Counted from the first letter of the stretch, positions 46,484-55,669 are shown. The stretch is 64,000 nt of DNA from an uncultured Selenomonadales bacterium (GCA_946183785.1 CAMHCS010000001.1:62001-126000), one strand, 5' to 3'. The notes: generated by a model not told the origin, from the letters alone. Translations and numbers: made by a program.

Positions 46484-49423
46484 TCAACGTGTCTTCACGC
46501 CCGCGAACAGCCTGAGTCCTTTGCCCTCCCGGAACGGCGCGATCCGAAGCTCGGCGGGGGTGGGGACGCCGTCCATCATCAGCCGGTACTGGATGGTAAA
46601 GCTTCCCTTCTCCCGGATTTCCCGCAGGATGTTTTCTTTGGAGAACCTTGCCAGGAACCCGGCCTGATCGTCGGGATACAGCACCTTCGGGACGTTCTCG
46701 ATCGACTGCCCGAAGAAATCGTCGCCCTCCTTCGGCGTGCCGAGGGTGGCGTACGAGCGTGTGTATTCTATGAATTTTCCCGTTTCCGGGTTGACCGTGA
46801 AGAGGCTGAGATAGCCGTCGGAGAGCGCCATGACCCTGACCAGCATCGCGCGTTCCTTTTGCAGGTCCTCGTAGTGCTTCTTCTGTTTCATCTGCGCGTC
46901 GATGATGCTGATGCCCAGGATGATCTTGCTGCTGCCCGGCTGCATCCGGGTGACCTTCATGTTGACATATACCGGGACGCCGGTATCCACCAGACGATAG
47001 GTGGCCGTGTAAACGCCCTGGGCGTCCAGCGCCTGGACGATCTGTTCCTTGGAGAAAGCGGCGAAGAAGATATCCCGGTCTTCCTCGTAAATACGGTGGG
47101 CATCCCGCCGGCTCGACTCGAAGAAGTCGTCTCCGTGGCGTTCCATCGCCATCTCCTGACCGCCGATCAGGGAGCTGTATTCCACAAACTTGTCCGTTTC
47201 CAGATCCACGACGTAGATGTTGTAATAGTCTGCCGCCAGCGCTCTGGCGATGTCCACGTAGGTCGCTTCCTCGTTCGGGTTGGAGATGAACAGCACCGCC
47301 ACCGCCACCGCGATGTTGCCCGTGACCGGGTTCACGCCGATCCGCCGGGCAAAGGAATGGACGATGGAGCCGTCGGGCATCTTTTCGTCGTAAAAAGAGC
47401 GAAGCCCCTGCTCGCAACAGGTTTGAACGATATTCTGCAAAAAATTGCCCGTATTTTTCCTGAAGGCCGTCCCATGGGCCGACAAGTCGAAATGGAAGAA
47501 CCGTCTGACGAAGTCCCGGTAGGACGGATTGCTCCGCACGAAGCGGGAGGCGTCGCCCTTGACCTCGAGGATGCCGATCGGGATCGTATTGAAAGCGTTA
47601 TGCAGGGCGTCCTCGTCCTCATGTGCGAGGGCGGAAAAGTCGTAGAGATTGATACGGCCGATCGATTCATAGTAAGAGGATTCCCGGGGATTTTCGTATC
47701 CGTTTTCCTTATGGGCTGTTTGCCATTCGAGCACATGGGAAAAGGGAACCGGCTTGCTGAAATAATAGCCCTGCAGCTTGGAGCAGCCGCTTTCCTGCAG
47801 GAAACGAACCTGATCCTCGGTCTCCACGCCTTCGCAGACGGTGTCCACGCCGAGCGCGATGGCCATCTTTATCAGTTCGGACAGGAGTACCCTGCCGTTG
47901 TAGCTCTCGTCGAGCTTCCGCATGAAGCCCATGTCGAACTTGATCAGATCAAACTGGATGCTGCGCAGGACGTCCAGAGAAGAATAGCCGCTGCCGAAGT
48001 CGTCCATCCACACGGGGAAGCCCAGCGACCGGAAACGTTCGATCTGCGTTTTCATGAAATCGAAATCGCGTCCCACCACGCTTTCCGTGATCTCGACGCT
48101 GATCCTGTCGCGGCTGACGCCCGCCGCGTCCACGCGTTTCCTGACTTCCTCCACGATGTCGCAGGCGAAAAAGTCGGAGCGGGACAGGTTGATGGAATGG
48201 GGGACGATAAAAAGCCCCTCCGCACTCTTTGTCCGGATGTCCTCCAGGACCCGGTCGAGTACATACAGATCCAGCTTGTATATGATACCCGCGTCTTCCA
48301 GATACGGAATGAAATCCAGCGGAGGCAGGAAGCCCCTGACGGGATCGATCCACCGCGCCAGCGCTTCCTCGTCGCAGGCCTTGCCGCTGACCGCCCGTAT
48401 GATCGGCTGGTAATACACCTCGATCCATTTTTCCGCGAGGGCTTTGTCGAAATTGTCGAGGATGTACTGCTGCTTTGCGAGGTCGTTGCTCAATTCCTCG
48501 CTGTAATAATGAAAGCCCGAAGCGTAAGTGTTCTTGATCGCGTCGCAGGCCAGCTTGGCTCTGTCGAAGGCCGAGCTGATCGGGATTTTTTCCGGCTGGC
48601 CGGGATAGACGCCGACGCAGACGGGAGGGAGCGTGCCCGCATTCATTTCCCGCCATTCCTCGAACAAGACGTTCAGGATCTCTTCCAGCCCGTCCTCAGT
48701 CGTGATCACGGCAAAATGATCGGCTCCGATATGGCAGCAGTTTTCATTGTGGAATATGCGGCTCAGCAGTTTGCCGAAGGAACGCAGCATGCGGGTGCCT
48801 TCCGTGAAGCCGTATCTGTGGTTGTAAAACTTCATGCCGCGGATATTGATATACAGGAGCACGGGGCGTCGCCCCTTTTCCCGTATGGCTTTCCTTTCCA
48901 CCTCGGCCAGCTCGAAGAAATACGCCATACTGGGCAGGCCGGTCAGTCCGTCATAGCGGGTCGCTCGCAGGAGGCTTTCCTCGTGGAGCGCCTTGTTCAT
49001 GCGCCGGCTCAGCTCCGCGCCGCTGCCTTCCTGATACTCTCCTTCGTCCGTATACCAGACATGGGCGATCTGGATTCCCGTCTCGGTGCGCACATGCTCG
49101 CCCTGCGCATGGATGACGATATAGCCGGAGTCTGTCTCGCGGTTCTTCGTCCGATAGATCGTTTCATACTTGCCGCCCCTGGTGGCAAACTGTACGGCGA
49201 CGTTGGCAATACGCGCGGCGTCGTCCGGATGGACGTCCCTGTACATATCGTGGTCCATGTCGTAATAAGCCTGCGCGCGGTCGGAATATCCGAACAGCTT
49301 GCAGAAACCGTCCGAAAGGGCGAGGGTCACGACCTTCCTGTTTACGAATTGATAGACAGCGAAAGGCTGCCTCAGCCCCTCGATGAAGGATTGCTGTTCC
49401 TTTGTGAATTCGTATCGTTCCAT
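46484..49423 (-). CDS. EAL phosphodiesterase with degenerate GGDEF and sensor domains
   Basis: 979 residues, no membrane segment. A PAS-like domain (about 10-115) is followed by a GGDEF domain (about 150-310) whose active site reads GADHF at about residue 230, so cyclase activity is unlikely. The EAL domain (about 325-570) keeps EALARW, NLSRSDF, EITES, DDFGSGYSSLD, FDMGF and CEGVE, consistent with active c-di-GMP hydrolysis. The C-terminal part has two related sensor-like modules (about 722-845 and 863-979) sharing a Y..LF/IYVV...TDKF.EY...(GDDFF) pattern. It is transcribed away from the Hpt-CsoR-Hpt group. Confidence 0.9.
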   Translation of the reverse strand: MERYEFTKEQQSFIEGLRQPFAVYQFVNRKVVTLALSDGFCKLFGYSDRAQAYYDMDHDMYRDVHPDDAARIANVAVQFATRGGKYETIYRTKNRETDSGYIVIHAQGEHVRTETGIQIAHVWYTDEGEYQEGSGAELSRRMNKALHEESLLRATRYDGLTGLPSMAYFFELAEVERKAIREKGRRPVLLYINIRGMKFYNHRYGFTEGTRMLRSFGKLLSRIFHNENCCHIGADHFAVITTEDGLEEILNVLFEEWREMNAGTLPPVCVGVYPGQPEKIPISSAFDRAKLACDAIKNTYASGFHYYSEELSNDLAKQQYILDNFDKALAEKWIEVYYQPIIRAVSGKACDEEALARWIDPVRGFLPPLDFIPYLEDAGIIYKLDLYVLDRVLEDIRTKSAEGLFIVPHSINLSRSDFFACDIVEEVRKRVDAAGVSRDRISVEITESVVGRDFDFMKTQIERFRSLGFPVWMDDFGSGYSSLDVLRSIQFDLIKFDMGFMRKLDESYNGRVLLSELIKMAIALGVDTVCEGVETEDQVRFLQESGCSKLQGYYFSKPVPFSHVLEWQTAHKENGYENPRESSYYESIGRINLYDFSALAHEDEDALHNAFNTIPIGILEVKGDASRFVRSNPSYRDFVRRFFHFDLSAHGTAFRKNTGNFLQNIVQTCCEQGLRSFYDEKMPDGSIVHSFARRIGVNPVTGNIAVAVAVLFISNPNEEATYVDIARALAADYYNIYVVDLETDKFVEYSSLIGGQEMAMERHGDDFFESSRRDAHRIYEEDRDIFFAAFSKEQIVQALDAQGVYTATYRLVDTGVPVYVNMKVTRMQPGSSKIILGISIIDAQMKQKKHYEDLQKERAMLVRVMALSDGYLSLFTVNPETGKFIEYTRSYATLGTPKEGDDFFGQSIENVPKVLYPDDQAGFLARFSKENILREIREKGSFTIQYRLMMDGVPTPAELRIAPFREGKGLRLFAGVKTR

Positions 49424-49495
49424 GCGAAAACGCCGCCTCTCGTGACGTCAGAATCATTTGCCGGTCTATTTTATAATCAATAGTAATATTTCGAC

Positions 49496-49529
49496 GCCGG
49501 CTGTTTTTTTCCTGCCGGCTATTTTTTTT
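49496..49529 (+). other. GC hairpin with T-run between divergent genes
   Basis: GCCGGC (49496-49501) pairs with GCCGGC (49514-49519) around a T-rich loop, followed by TATTTTTTTT. It looks like a terminator but lies upstream of the Hpt gene with no gene before it on this strand. It could be an attenuator in the Hpt leader. No other feature is clear in 49424-49615. Confidence 0.45.
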
Positions 49530-49615
49530 CGGCAGATTCGAGGCAAAAATTATCGTGCAAATAAATGGCAATCATGGTAAAATAGATGAGAAAATCCAAT
49601 GACGGAGGCGAGACT

Positions 49616-49975
49616 GTGAGCGCGTTGCTGAACGAGCTTCGCGAGCGCGGCTGCGATGTGGACGGCGCGCTCGCCAGATTTCTGAACAAAGAGGATTTCT
49701 ATACGAAATGCTACAAGAAGTTCCTTGACGACCCGGCTTTTGCGGGGCTGGACGAGGCCCTGAAACAGAAGGACGCGGATGCGGCGTTTCGTCATGCGCA
49801 CACGCTGAAGGGGCTGACGGCCAATATGGGACTGACGCCGCTGCACGACCTCGTAGTGCGGATCGTGGAGCCGCTTCGGGGCGGGCTATACAGCGACGAG
49901 CTGCTGGAAATCTACAATACCATGATGAAGGAAATAGAAGTATACCGCCGTATCGGGACGCGGAGCGGATTGTGA
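49616..49975 (+). CDS. Stand-alone histidine phosphotransfer (Hpt) protein
   Basis: A 119-residue four-helix Hpt domain. The phospho-accepting segment is FRHAHTLKGLTANMGL, with the canonical HxLKG. Hpt proteins shuttle phosphate between response-regulator receivers. No kinase or receiver is in the window. The start is GTG 49616, because GGAGG (49603-49607) is eight bases away; ATG 49586 lies too near the presumed -10. It leads a three-gene run with a CsoR-type regulator and a second Hpt-like protein. Confidence 0.85.
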   Translation: MSALLNELRERGCDVDGALARFLNKEDFYTKCYKKFLDDPAFAGLDEALKQKDADAAFRHAHTLKGLTANMGLTPLHDLVVRIVEPLRGGLYSDELLEIYNTMMKEIEVYRRIGTRSGL

Positions 49976-49989
49976 GGAGCGGCAGAGCT

Positions 49990-50334
49990 GTGGAAAGAAA
50001 GAAGGGCGGCACGAAGGCGGACGGCGCGCTGGTCCCGGAACATACGCATACGCATGGGCACGATCATGCGCACGGGCACACGCAGACGAAAGCGGTGCTG
50101 AACCGTATGGCGCGGCTGATCGGGCACATGCAGTCCGTGCGGCGCATGGTCGAGGACGGCCGGGACTGCAGCGAAGTGCTTTTGCAGCTTTCGGCGGTGG
50201 ACGCCGCGCTGAAGAACGTCGGCAAGATCATTTTGAAAGACCATATGGAACATTGCATCGTGGACGCGGTGCAGGACAATGATCGTGAGGCAATGGCCCG
50301 TCTGGAACAGGCCATTGACCGATTCGTGAGATGA
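49990..50334 (+). CDS. CsoR/RcnR/FrmR-family metal-sensing repressor, His-rich N-terminus
   Basis: A 114-residue member of the metal-sensitive repressor family. The core has MARLIGHMQSVRRMVEDGRDC and LLQLSAVDAALKNVGKIIL, then DHMEHCI. The Cys of GRDC and the His/Cys of DHMEHC match CsoR ligand positions. The N-terminus adds HTHTHGHDHAHGH, a likely Ni/Zn/Cu-binding tail. GTG 49990 has GAGGAG ten bases upstream and is preferred over GTG 49972, which overlaps the previous stop. Its target is unknown; no metal efflux gene is adjacent. Confidence 0.85.
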   Translation: MERKKGGTKADGALVPEHTHTHGHDHAHGHTQTKAVLNRMARLIGHMQSVRRMVEDGRDCSEVLLQLSAVDAALKNVGKIILKDHMEHCIVDAVQDNDREAMARLEQAIDRFVR

Positions 50335-50352
50335 TGAAAGGGGCGCTGTGGC

Positions 50353-50712
50353 ATGGGGAAATGGGATAAGATCCTGGTCATCGACCCAAAGAGCGGAGTG
50401 GAACGTTTTATCGGCAATGAAAAGCTTTACCGCGACTATCTGGAGAAATTTCTCTACGACGGTTCCTTTGAGGAATTTTGCTCGGCCGCCGCGATGGAAA
50501 ATCCTGTGATGGCGGACGAGGCGCTTCACACCATGATCGGCACAGCGGCAAACCTGAGCCTCGACCGTTTGCGCAATGTGGCCAGCGAAGCGGCGCTGAA
50601 GCTGAGGGGAAACGACAGCCCGGAAACGATACAGGCTATCGTGGACATGGTGACGGACTCGTACATGGAAGCCTGCGCGGCGGTTCGCGAGTATCTCGGA
50701 AAGACGGAATAA
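50353..50712 (+). CDS. Hpt-like protein with degenerate phospho-site surroundings
   Basis: A 119-residue helical protein. EALHTMIGTAANLSLDRL lines up with the phospho-segment of the Hpt protein two genes upstream (HAHTLKGLTANMGL). The His is kept but the usual Lys after it is Ile (HTMIG). Length and spacing match Hpt domains. A first part, VIDPKSGVERFIGNEKLYRDY, also has the start of such domains. It could be a weak phospho-acceptor or a decoy. It lies 18 bases after the CsoR-like gene and ends before a strong terminator. Confidence 0.72.
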   Translation: MGKWDKILVIDPKSGVERFIGNEKLYRDYLEKFLYDGSFEEFCSAAAMENPVMADEALHTMIGTAANLSLDRLRNVASEAALKLRGNDSPETIQAIVDMVTDSYMEACAAVREYLGKTE

Positions 50713-50718
50713 GCCAGC

Positions 50719-50763
50719 AAAAAACGCGCGAAGAGAAAGGAAGAATCTCTTCGCGCGTTTTTT
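50719..50763. terminator. Bidirectional terminator
   Basis: AAAAAACGCGCGAAGAGA (50719-50736) pairs with TCTCTTCGCGCGTTTTTT (50746-50763), a perfect 18-bp stem with long A and T runs. It lies between the convergent Hpt-like and deacetylase genes. Confidence 0.93.
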
Positions 50764-50772
50764 GTCGTTATG

Positions 50773-51603
50773 CTATAGCACGGGGATCATTTCCGCGAGG
50801 CTCTGATGGCCGGAGCGGATCAGGTTTCTCTGGATGCGTTCGAGCCAGGCGGCGACTCTGGGACAGCGCAGGCGTCCCTCGAAGCGGAACATCGTGTGCG
50901 GCATCGCGCCGAAGATCGGCACGCGGTTCAGCTCGTACATATCGTCGCCGGGATTCACGTTGCCGAGCTCAACGGTGAAGGCCGCCCGATAGCCGGCCGC
51001 CCGGACGCGGGCCTTGATATCCTCGTTCGTGTACCCGCAGGGGTAGGCGAGGAATTCCACGCGGCGACGGAGACGATTCTCCAGTACGTTTTTGGAGTCG
51101 GCCAGCTCGTGATTGACGGAATTCGGCGAAAGCTCGGTCAGCACGTTGTGATCGACGGTGTGGCTGCCGAACTCGACGCCCGCCGTCTGCATCTCGGCAA
51201 GCTGCTCCCAGGTCAGGTAGTTGGGGTAGAGGCTCACATATTCGGAAATCAGGAAGATGATCGCCTTCATGTCATGCTTTTTGAGGATGGGGAACGCGCA
51301 TTTGTAATTGTCGATGTATCCGTCGTCGAAGGTAATCAGCACCGGCCGGGGGGGCAGCGTCCCTTTTCCCTCCAGCGCGTCGGCCAGCTCGGAGGCTGTG
51401 ACGGTCTGATAGCCGTGTTCCTTCAGCCAGACCATCTGCGTCTCGAATTCCTCCGTTGAGACGGTCAGCATGTTTTCGTCCACGTCGTTGATCTGGTGAT
51501 AGTTCAGGACGGGGATGCCGTCCGGCTCGGAAAAGACGACGAAGCCGCCGGCGATCATCACGATCAGGACGGCGATGATGAAGCGAAGCAAAAGAGGTTT
51601 CAT
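50773..51603 (-). CDS. Membrane-anchored polysaccharide deacetylase (NodB family)
   Basis: 276 residues. An N-terminal signal-anchor (FIIAVLIVMIAGGFVVF) is followed by the carbohydrate esterase 4 domain. PVLNYHQI opens the domain, ITFDDGYIDNY holds the catalytic Asp pair, EFGSHTVDHNVL the zinc His ligands, and LAYPCGYTNEDIK motif 3. It probably removes acetyl groups from a cell-envelope polysaccharide; the substrate is not identifiable. It has its own sigma-70-type promoter. Confidence 0.92.
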   Translation of the reverse strand: MKPLLLRFIIAVLIVMIAGGFVVFSEPDGIPVLNYHQINDVDENMLTVSTEEFETQMVWLKEHGYQTVTASELADALEGKGTLPPRPVLITFDDGYIDNYKCAFPILKKHDMKAIIFLISEYVSLYPNYLTWEQLAEMQTAGVEFGSHTVDHNVLTELSPNSVNHELADSKNVLENRLRRRVEFLAYPCGYTNEDIKARVRAAGYRAAFTVELGNVNPGDDMYELNRVPIFGAMPHTMFRFEGRLRCPRVAAWLERIQRNLIRSGHQSLAEMIPVL

Positions 51604-51638
51604 TTGAATTATCTTCCTTTATGAATAATCTACAACAC

Positions 51639-51667
51639 AATATATAGCAAGGAGGAGTCTGTGTCAA
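51639..51667 (-). promoter_or_regulatory. Promoter of the polysaccharide deacetylase gene
   Basis: On the minus strand a perfect TTGACA (51667-51662) and TATATT (51644-51639) are 17 bases apart, 36 bases before the ATG. Confidence 0.8.
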
Positions 51668-51767
51668 GGTGTGGCCGTGTTTCGCCTCCTGCCCCTGTGC
51701 AAGAGACGGGCTTTGTGATATACTAAATAAGTATGTAAATTTTGGAACCAGGAATAGGAGCGAAGGC

Positions 51768-52643
51768 ATGACGGAGCGGAATTCGATGTGCTGGTGCGGC
51801 AGCGGCAAGAAGTACAAGCATTGCCATCTGGCGTTTGACGAGCGCATAGCGGGCATGAAATTCAATTTCTTTCGCGGGCAGGTGCGCCCGCCGCACAAAA
51901 TCATCAACAACGAGAAGGATATCGAGGGCATACGGAAGAGCGGCGTCGTCAACGACGGGACGCTCGACCTGATGGCGGAATTGATCCGTCCGGGCGTCGA
52001 CACGGAGACGCTGAACAGGGCCGCCCACGACTATATCGTATCCCACGGGGCGATCCCGGCCTGCCTCGATTACGAGGGCTATCCTAAGAGTATCTGCATC
52101 TCGATCAACGACGTGGTCTGTCACGGGATTCCTTCGAAAGATACGATCCTGAAGGAAGGCGACATCGTCAATATCGACTGCACGACGATCCTCGACGGGT
52201 ATTTCGCCGACGCGTCGCGCATGTTCATGATCGGCGAGGTGTCGCCGGCGGCGGAGCGGCTCGTGCGCGTAACGAAGGAGTGCATGGAGCTCGGCATTGC
52301 GGCGGCGAAGCCCTGGCATTTCCTCGGCGACGTCGGCGCGGCCTGCGGCGGCCATGCGCATAAGAACGGTTACTCCGTCGTGACGGATCTCGGCGGGCAC
52401 GGCGTCGGCAAGGCGTTCCATCTGGAGCCGTTCGTGCCGCACGTCGGGCAGAAGGACACGGGCATGCTGCTGGTGCCGGGCATGGTGCTGACGGTGGAGC
52501 CGATGATCAACGAGGGAACGTACAAGGTCACGACGGACAAGAAGGACGGCTGGACGGTGCGGACGAAGGATCACAAGCTGTCCGCCCAGTGGGAAAAGAC
52601 GATCCTGATTACGGAGACGGGGACGGAGGTCTTGTCAAGCTGA
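51768..52643 (+). CDS. map: Methionine aminopeptidase with N-terminal SEC-C motif
   Basis: MetAP removes the initiator Met. A zinc-binding SEC-C motif, CWCGSGKKYKHCH, occupies residues about 7-19. The M24 catalytic domain follows: HGIPSKD, VNIDCTTILDGYFADASRMF with the two Asp ligands, GGHGVGKAFHLEP and TVEPMI. SEC-C-tagged MetAPs are known and the motif is linked to ribosome/SecA-type contacts. ATG 51768 has GGAGCGAAGG upstream. A TATACT -10 is at 51719-51724. The stop overlaps the helicase start by one base (TGATG). Confidence 0.94.
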   Translation: MTERNSMCWCGSGKKYKHCHLAFDERIAGMKFNFFRGQVRPPHKIINNEKDIEGIRKSGVVNDGTLDLMAELIRPGVDTETLNRAAHDYIVSHGAIPACLDYEGYPKSICISINDVVCHGIPSKDTILKEGDIVNIDCTTILDGYFADASRMFMIGEVSPAAERLVRVTKECMELGIAAAKPWHFLGDVGAACGGHAHKNGYSVVTDLGGHGVGKAFHLEPFVPHVGQKDTGMLLVPGMVLTVEPMINEGTYKVTTDKKDGWTVRTKDHKLSAQWEKTILITETGTEVLSS

Positions 52644-53959
52644 TGAAAAGTTTTGCGGAGATGAATGTTTCCGAAAAGGCGCTGGCGGCGCTTCGCCGAT
52701 ATGGGATCCATGAGGCGACGCCGGTGCAGGAAGAGGCGATTCCCTTGGCGCGGAGCGGCGCGGACGTCATCGTGCAGGCGCCGACGGGCACCGGCAAGAC
52801 GCTGGCGTTCCTGCTCCCGCTGATGGAGCGCATGAAGCCGCATGTGGACGAAGCGCAGGTCCTGATCGTGACGCCGACCCGCGAATTGACGCTGCAGATC
52901 GCGAAGGTGGCCCGGACGCTGGCGGAGGTATTTTCCCTGCGGACGATCGCGCTCTATGGCGGGCAGGATATCGAGCGGCAGAAGGACAAGCTGCGCCGTC
53001 ACCCGCAGCTGATCATCGGCACGTCGGGACGGCTGCTCGACCATCTGCGGCGAAAGACGCTCCGAATCTCGCAGGCGAACCGCGTCGTGCTGGACGAAGC
53101 GGACGAGATGATGAAGCGCGGCTTCCTCGAGGACGTGGAAAAGCTGGTCTCATCGCTCGCCCCGGACCGGCAGCTGCTGCTGTTTTCGGCGACCATGCCG
53201 GACCGCGTTCGGGCGCTGGCCCGCCGCTATATGGCAAATCCGCGGGAGGTCAGGATCGAAGCGGAGCACGTCACACTCGACACGATCGCGCAGACGGTCG
53301 TCGACACGACGGAGGAGACGAAGCTCGACAAGCTCTGCGGGCTCATCAATGAGAAGCAGCCGTACCTGATGATGGTGTTCTGCATGACGCGGCAGCGCGT
53401 TCATCAGGTGACGATGGCGCTGGCGGGGCGGGGCTACCTCGCCGACGAGCTGCACGGCGATCTGACACAGGTGCAGCGGACCTTCGTCCTGAAGAAATTT
53501 CGGGCGGCGGAGCTGCAGATCCTCGTGACGACGGATATCGCGGCCCGGGGCCTCGACATCGAGGGCGTCACCCATGTGGTGAATTATGATATCCCGCGAT
53601 CGACGGAGGATTACATCCATCGGATCGGCCGGACGGGCCGCGCCGGGCGCACGGGCGAGGCGATCACCTTCGTGAACGCGCGCCAATACGATCAGCTGCG
53701 GCGTATCGAGGCCGGCATCAAAAGCCGTATCGCAAAGCAGCGTTCCTCGCGGAGCCGCGAGCAGGCAAAGGCGCGCGCGGAAGCCCGGGCGAAGGCCCTG
53801 CGGGCGCGGGAGGCGGAAAAGAAGAAGGCGGCGAAGCCGCTGAGCAAATACGCGAACCGGAAGGGCGCAGAACATAAAGGCCGCAATCCGCGAAGCCGAC
53901 GGGATCCGTCGGCGCGAACCCGCGGAAAACGGGACGGACGGGGCAAACGCGAAAAATAA
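52643..53959 (+). CDS. DEAD-box RNA helicase
   Basis: 438 residues. The Q motif (FAEMNVSEKALAALRRYGI) is followed by Walker A APTGTGKT, TPTRELTLQI, VLDEADEMM (DEAD), SAT, ARGLDIEGVTHVVNYD and HRIGRTGRAG. A basic C-terminal tail (about 375-438, rich in Lys/Arg, with KGRNPRSRRDPSARTRG) probably adds non-specific RNA binding. It resembles CshA/RhlE-type helicases of RNA decay and ribosome assembly. The ATG is shared with the map stop. Confidence 0.93.
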   Translation: MKSFAEMNVSEKALAALRRYGIHEATPVQEEAIPLARSGADVIVQAPTGTGKTLAFLLPLMERMKPHVDEAQVLIVTPTRELTLQIAKVARTLAEVFSLRTIALYGGQDIERQKDKLRRHPQLIIGTSGRLLDHLRRKTLRISQANRVVLDEADEMMKRGFLEDVEKLVSSLAPDRQLLLFSATMPDRVRALARRYMANPREVRIEAEHVTLDTIAQTVVDTTEETKLDKLCGLINEKQPYLMMVFCMTRQRVHQVTMALAGRGYLADELHGDLTQVQRTFVLKKFRAAELQILVTTDIAARGLDIEGVTHVVNYDIPRSTEDYIHRIGRTGRAGRTGEAITFVNARQYDQLRRIEAGIKSRIAKQRSSRSREQAKARAEARAKALRAREAEKKKAAKPLSKYANRKGAEHKGRNPRSRRDPSARTRGKRDGRGKREK

Positions 53960-54053
53960 AGAAAATTTGCAGGATTTTTTGCGCCGCCCGCGAATATAAT
54001 CCTTGTATAGAAATTTTCACGGAGACGAATGAAAGATAAAGGGGGATTATTTT

Positions 54054-55301
54054 ATGAGCGAGCAGAAACAGACGGTGGCCATCGTTTGCGGCGGCGGTCC
54101 GGCGCCCGGCATGAACGGCGTCATTTCCGCGGTAACGCTGGAGGCGCATCGGCAGGGGTGGGACGTCCTCGGCATGTACGAGGGCTTCTCGCATTTGGCG
54201 AAACGCGAGAAGAAATACATCAAGCTCACCGACGAGGACGTGAGCCGGATTCATCTGCAGGGCGGCTGCGTGCTTCAGATGTCGCGGTACAACCCGACGA
54301 AGAAGGAAGAGGACCTGACGGCTGTCGTCGACACCCTTAAAGAGCTCGGCGTCACCTACCTTGTGACGATCGGCGGCGACGATACGGCGTTCAGCGCGAT
54401 GACGGTGGCGGCGCACGCGACGAAGAACGGTCACCCGATCAAGGCCGTTCACGTGCCGAAGACCATCGACAACGATCTGCCGCTCCCCGAGGGGATCCCG
54501 ACCTTCGGCTTTGAGACGGCGCGTGCGCTCGGCGCGCTCGAGGCCGCGAACCTGATGGAAGACGCGCGCACGGCGAACCAGCGCTGGTACTTTGTCGTGG
54601 CTATGGGCCGCACGGCCGGTCATCTCGCCCTCGGAATCGGCAAGGCGGCGGGCGCGCCGGTCACAGTCATTCCGGAGGAATTTTCGACGGACAAGATCCC
54701 GCTGCATCAGGTCGTCGATATTCTCGTCGGCTCGATCATCAAGCAGAAAATGGCGGGCCGCAGCTACGGCGTTGCCGTCGTTGCCGAGGGCGTCATCGAG
54801 AAGATCGTGGAAGAGGACCTCAAGATGCTCGGCGACCTGGCCCTCGACGAGCACGGGCATATCCGCTACGCGGAGCTGGACTTCGGCGATATCCTGAAGC
54901 AGCAGGCGACTCGCGAACTCGAGCGCCTCGGCGTCAAGATGACGATCGTGGACAAGGAGATCGGCTACGAGCTGCGCTGCACCTCGCCGATTCCTTACGA
55001 TATCGACTATACGCGTTCGCTGGGCTACGCGGCGGTGCATTTCCTCAAGGACGGCAACACCGGCGCGATGATCACGATACAAAAAGACGGCGCTGTGCCG
55101 ATGTACTTCGACGATATCAAGGATCCGGCGACGGGCAAGACTCGCGTGCGCCGTGTAAATATCGATTCGGCGGCTTACAAGATTTCCCGCGGCTTCATGA
55201 TCCGTCTGGAAAAAGAGGACCTCGAGAAGGAAGAAGTGGCGAAGGAGTTCAAGCTGTCGACGGCAGAGCTCAAGAAGCGGTACAGATATTTGTTTGAATA
55301 G
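54054..55301 (+). CDS. pfp: 6-phosphofructokinase, probably pyrophosphate-dependent
   Basis: 415 residues of the PFK family. CGGGPAPGMNGVI is the phosphoryl-donor loop. The diagnostic GGDDT (second Asp instead of Gly) and PKTIDND are the usual marks of PPi-dependent enzymes; ATP enzymes have GGDGS. MGRTAGHLALGIG and PEEFSTDK follow. A PPi enzyme makes glycolysis reversible at this step. A TATAAT lies at 53995-54000. A hairpin (55330-55361) follows. Confidence 0.9.
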   Translation: MSEQKQTVAIVCGGGPAPGMNGVISAVTLEAHRQGWDVLGMYEGFSHLAKREKKYIKLTDEDVSRIHLQGGCVLQMSRYNPTKKEEDLTAVVDTLKELGVTYLVTIGGDDTAFSAMTVAAHATKNGHPIKAVHVPKTIDNDLPLPEGIPTFGFETARALGALEAANLMEDARTANQRWYFVVAMGRTAGHLALGIGKAAGAPVTVIPEEFSTDKIPLHQVVDILVGSIIKQKMAGRSYGVAVVAEGVIEKIVEEDLKMLGDLALDEHGHIRYAELDFGDILKQQATRELERLGVKMTIVDKEIGYELRCTSPIPYDIDYTRSLGYAAVHFLKDGNTGAMITIQKDGAVPMYFDDIKDPATGKTRVRRVNIDSAAYKISRGFMIRLEKEDLEKEEVAKEFKLSTAELKKRYRYLFE

Positions 55302-55329
55302 GGAATAACGGGATAGAAGGCTAAGAATC

Positions 55330-55361
55330 GCCCCTGAGCTTCCGATTGGAAGTTTAGGGGC
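55330..55361 (+). terminator. Possible terminator after pfp
   Basis: GCCCCTGAGCTTCC (55330-55343) pairs with GGAAGTTTAGGGGC (55348-55361) with two mismatches over GATT. Only TTT follows, so termination may be weak. Beyond it, 55362-55669 holds a 9-bp GC hairpin (CAAAGGGGC/GCCCCTTTG, 55446-55466) and no supported gene. Confidence 0.5.
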
Positions 55362-55669
55362 TTTGCGGCGTTTGGGGGATGTTTCTGTAGCGCTTGCGAT
55401 CAATGCGCACATTATGTCTTGTTCACTTGAAGCGTGCGTTTTTTTCAAAGGGGCTCTGCCCCTTTGCATCCCCGCAAGGGGCGTTCCCACCTTGACTCCC
55501 CCAACGCTCCGCTTCGCTTCGCTTTAGTGCACTGCGTTGTGAGGGGGTTGATGCTTCGGCGGTTTTGGCTTCCGCGATTGCTTTTGCTCTTGGTTTGTTC
55601 TTGTGATCGCGTTGCGATAACCCTGACCCGCAAATTTGGTTAGACCAGGACAGGTCGGTATGTGCCCTG

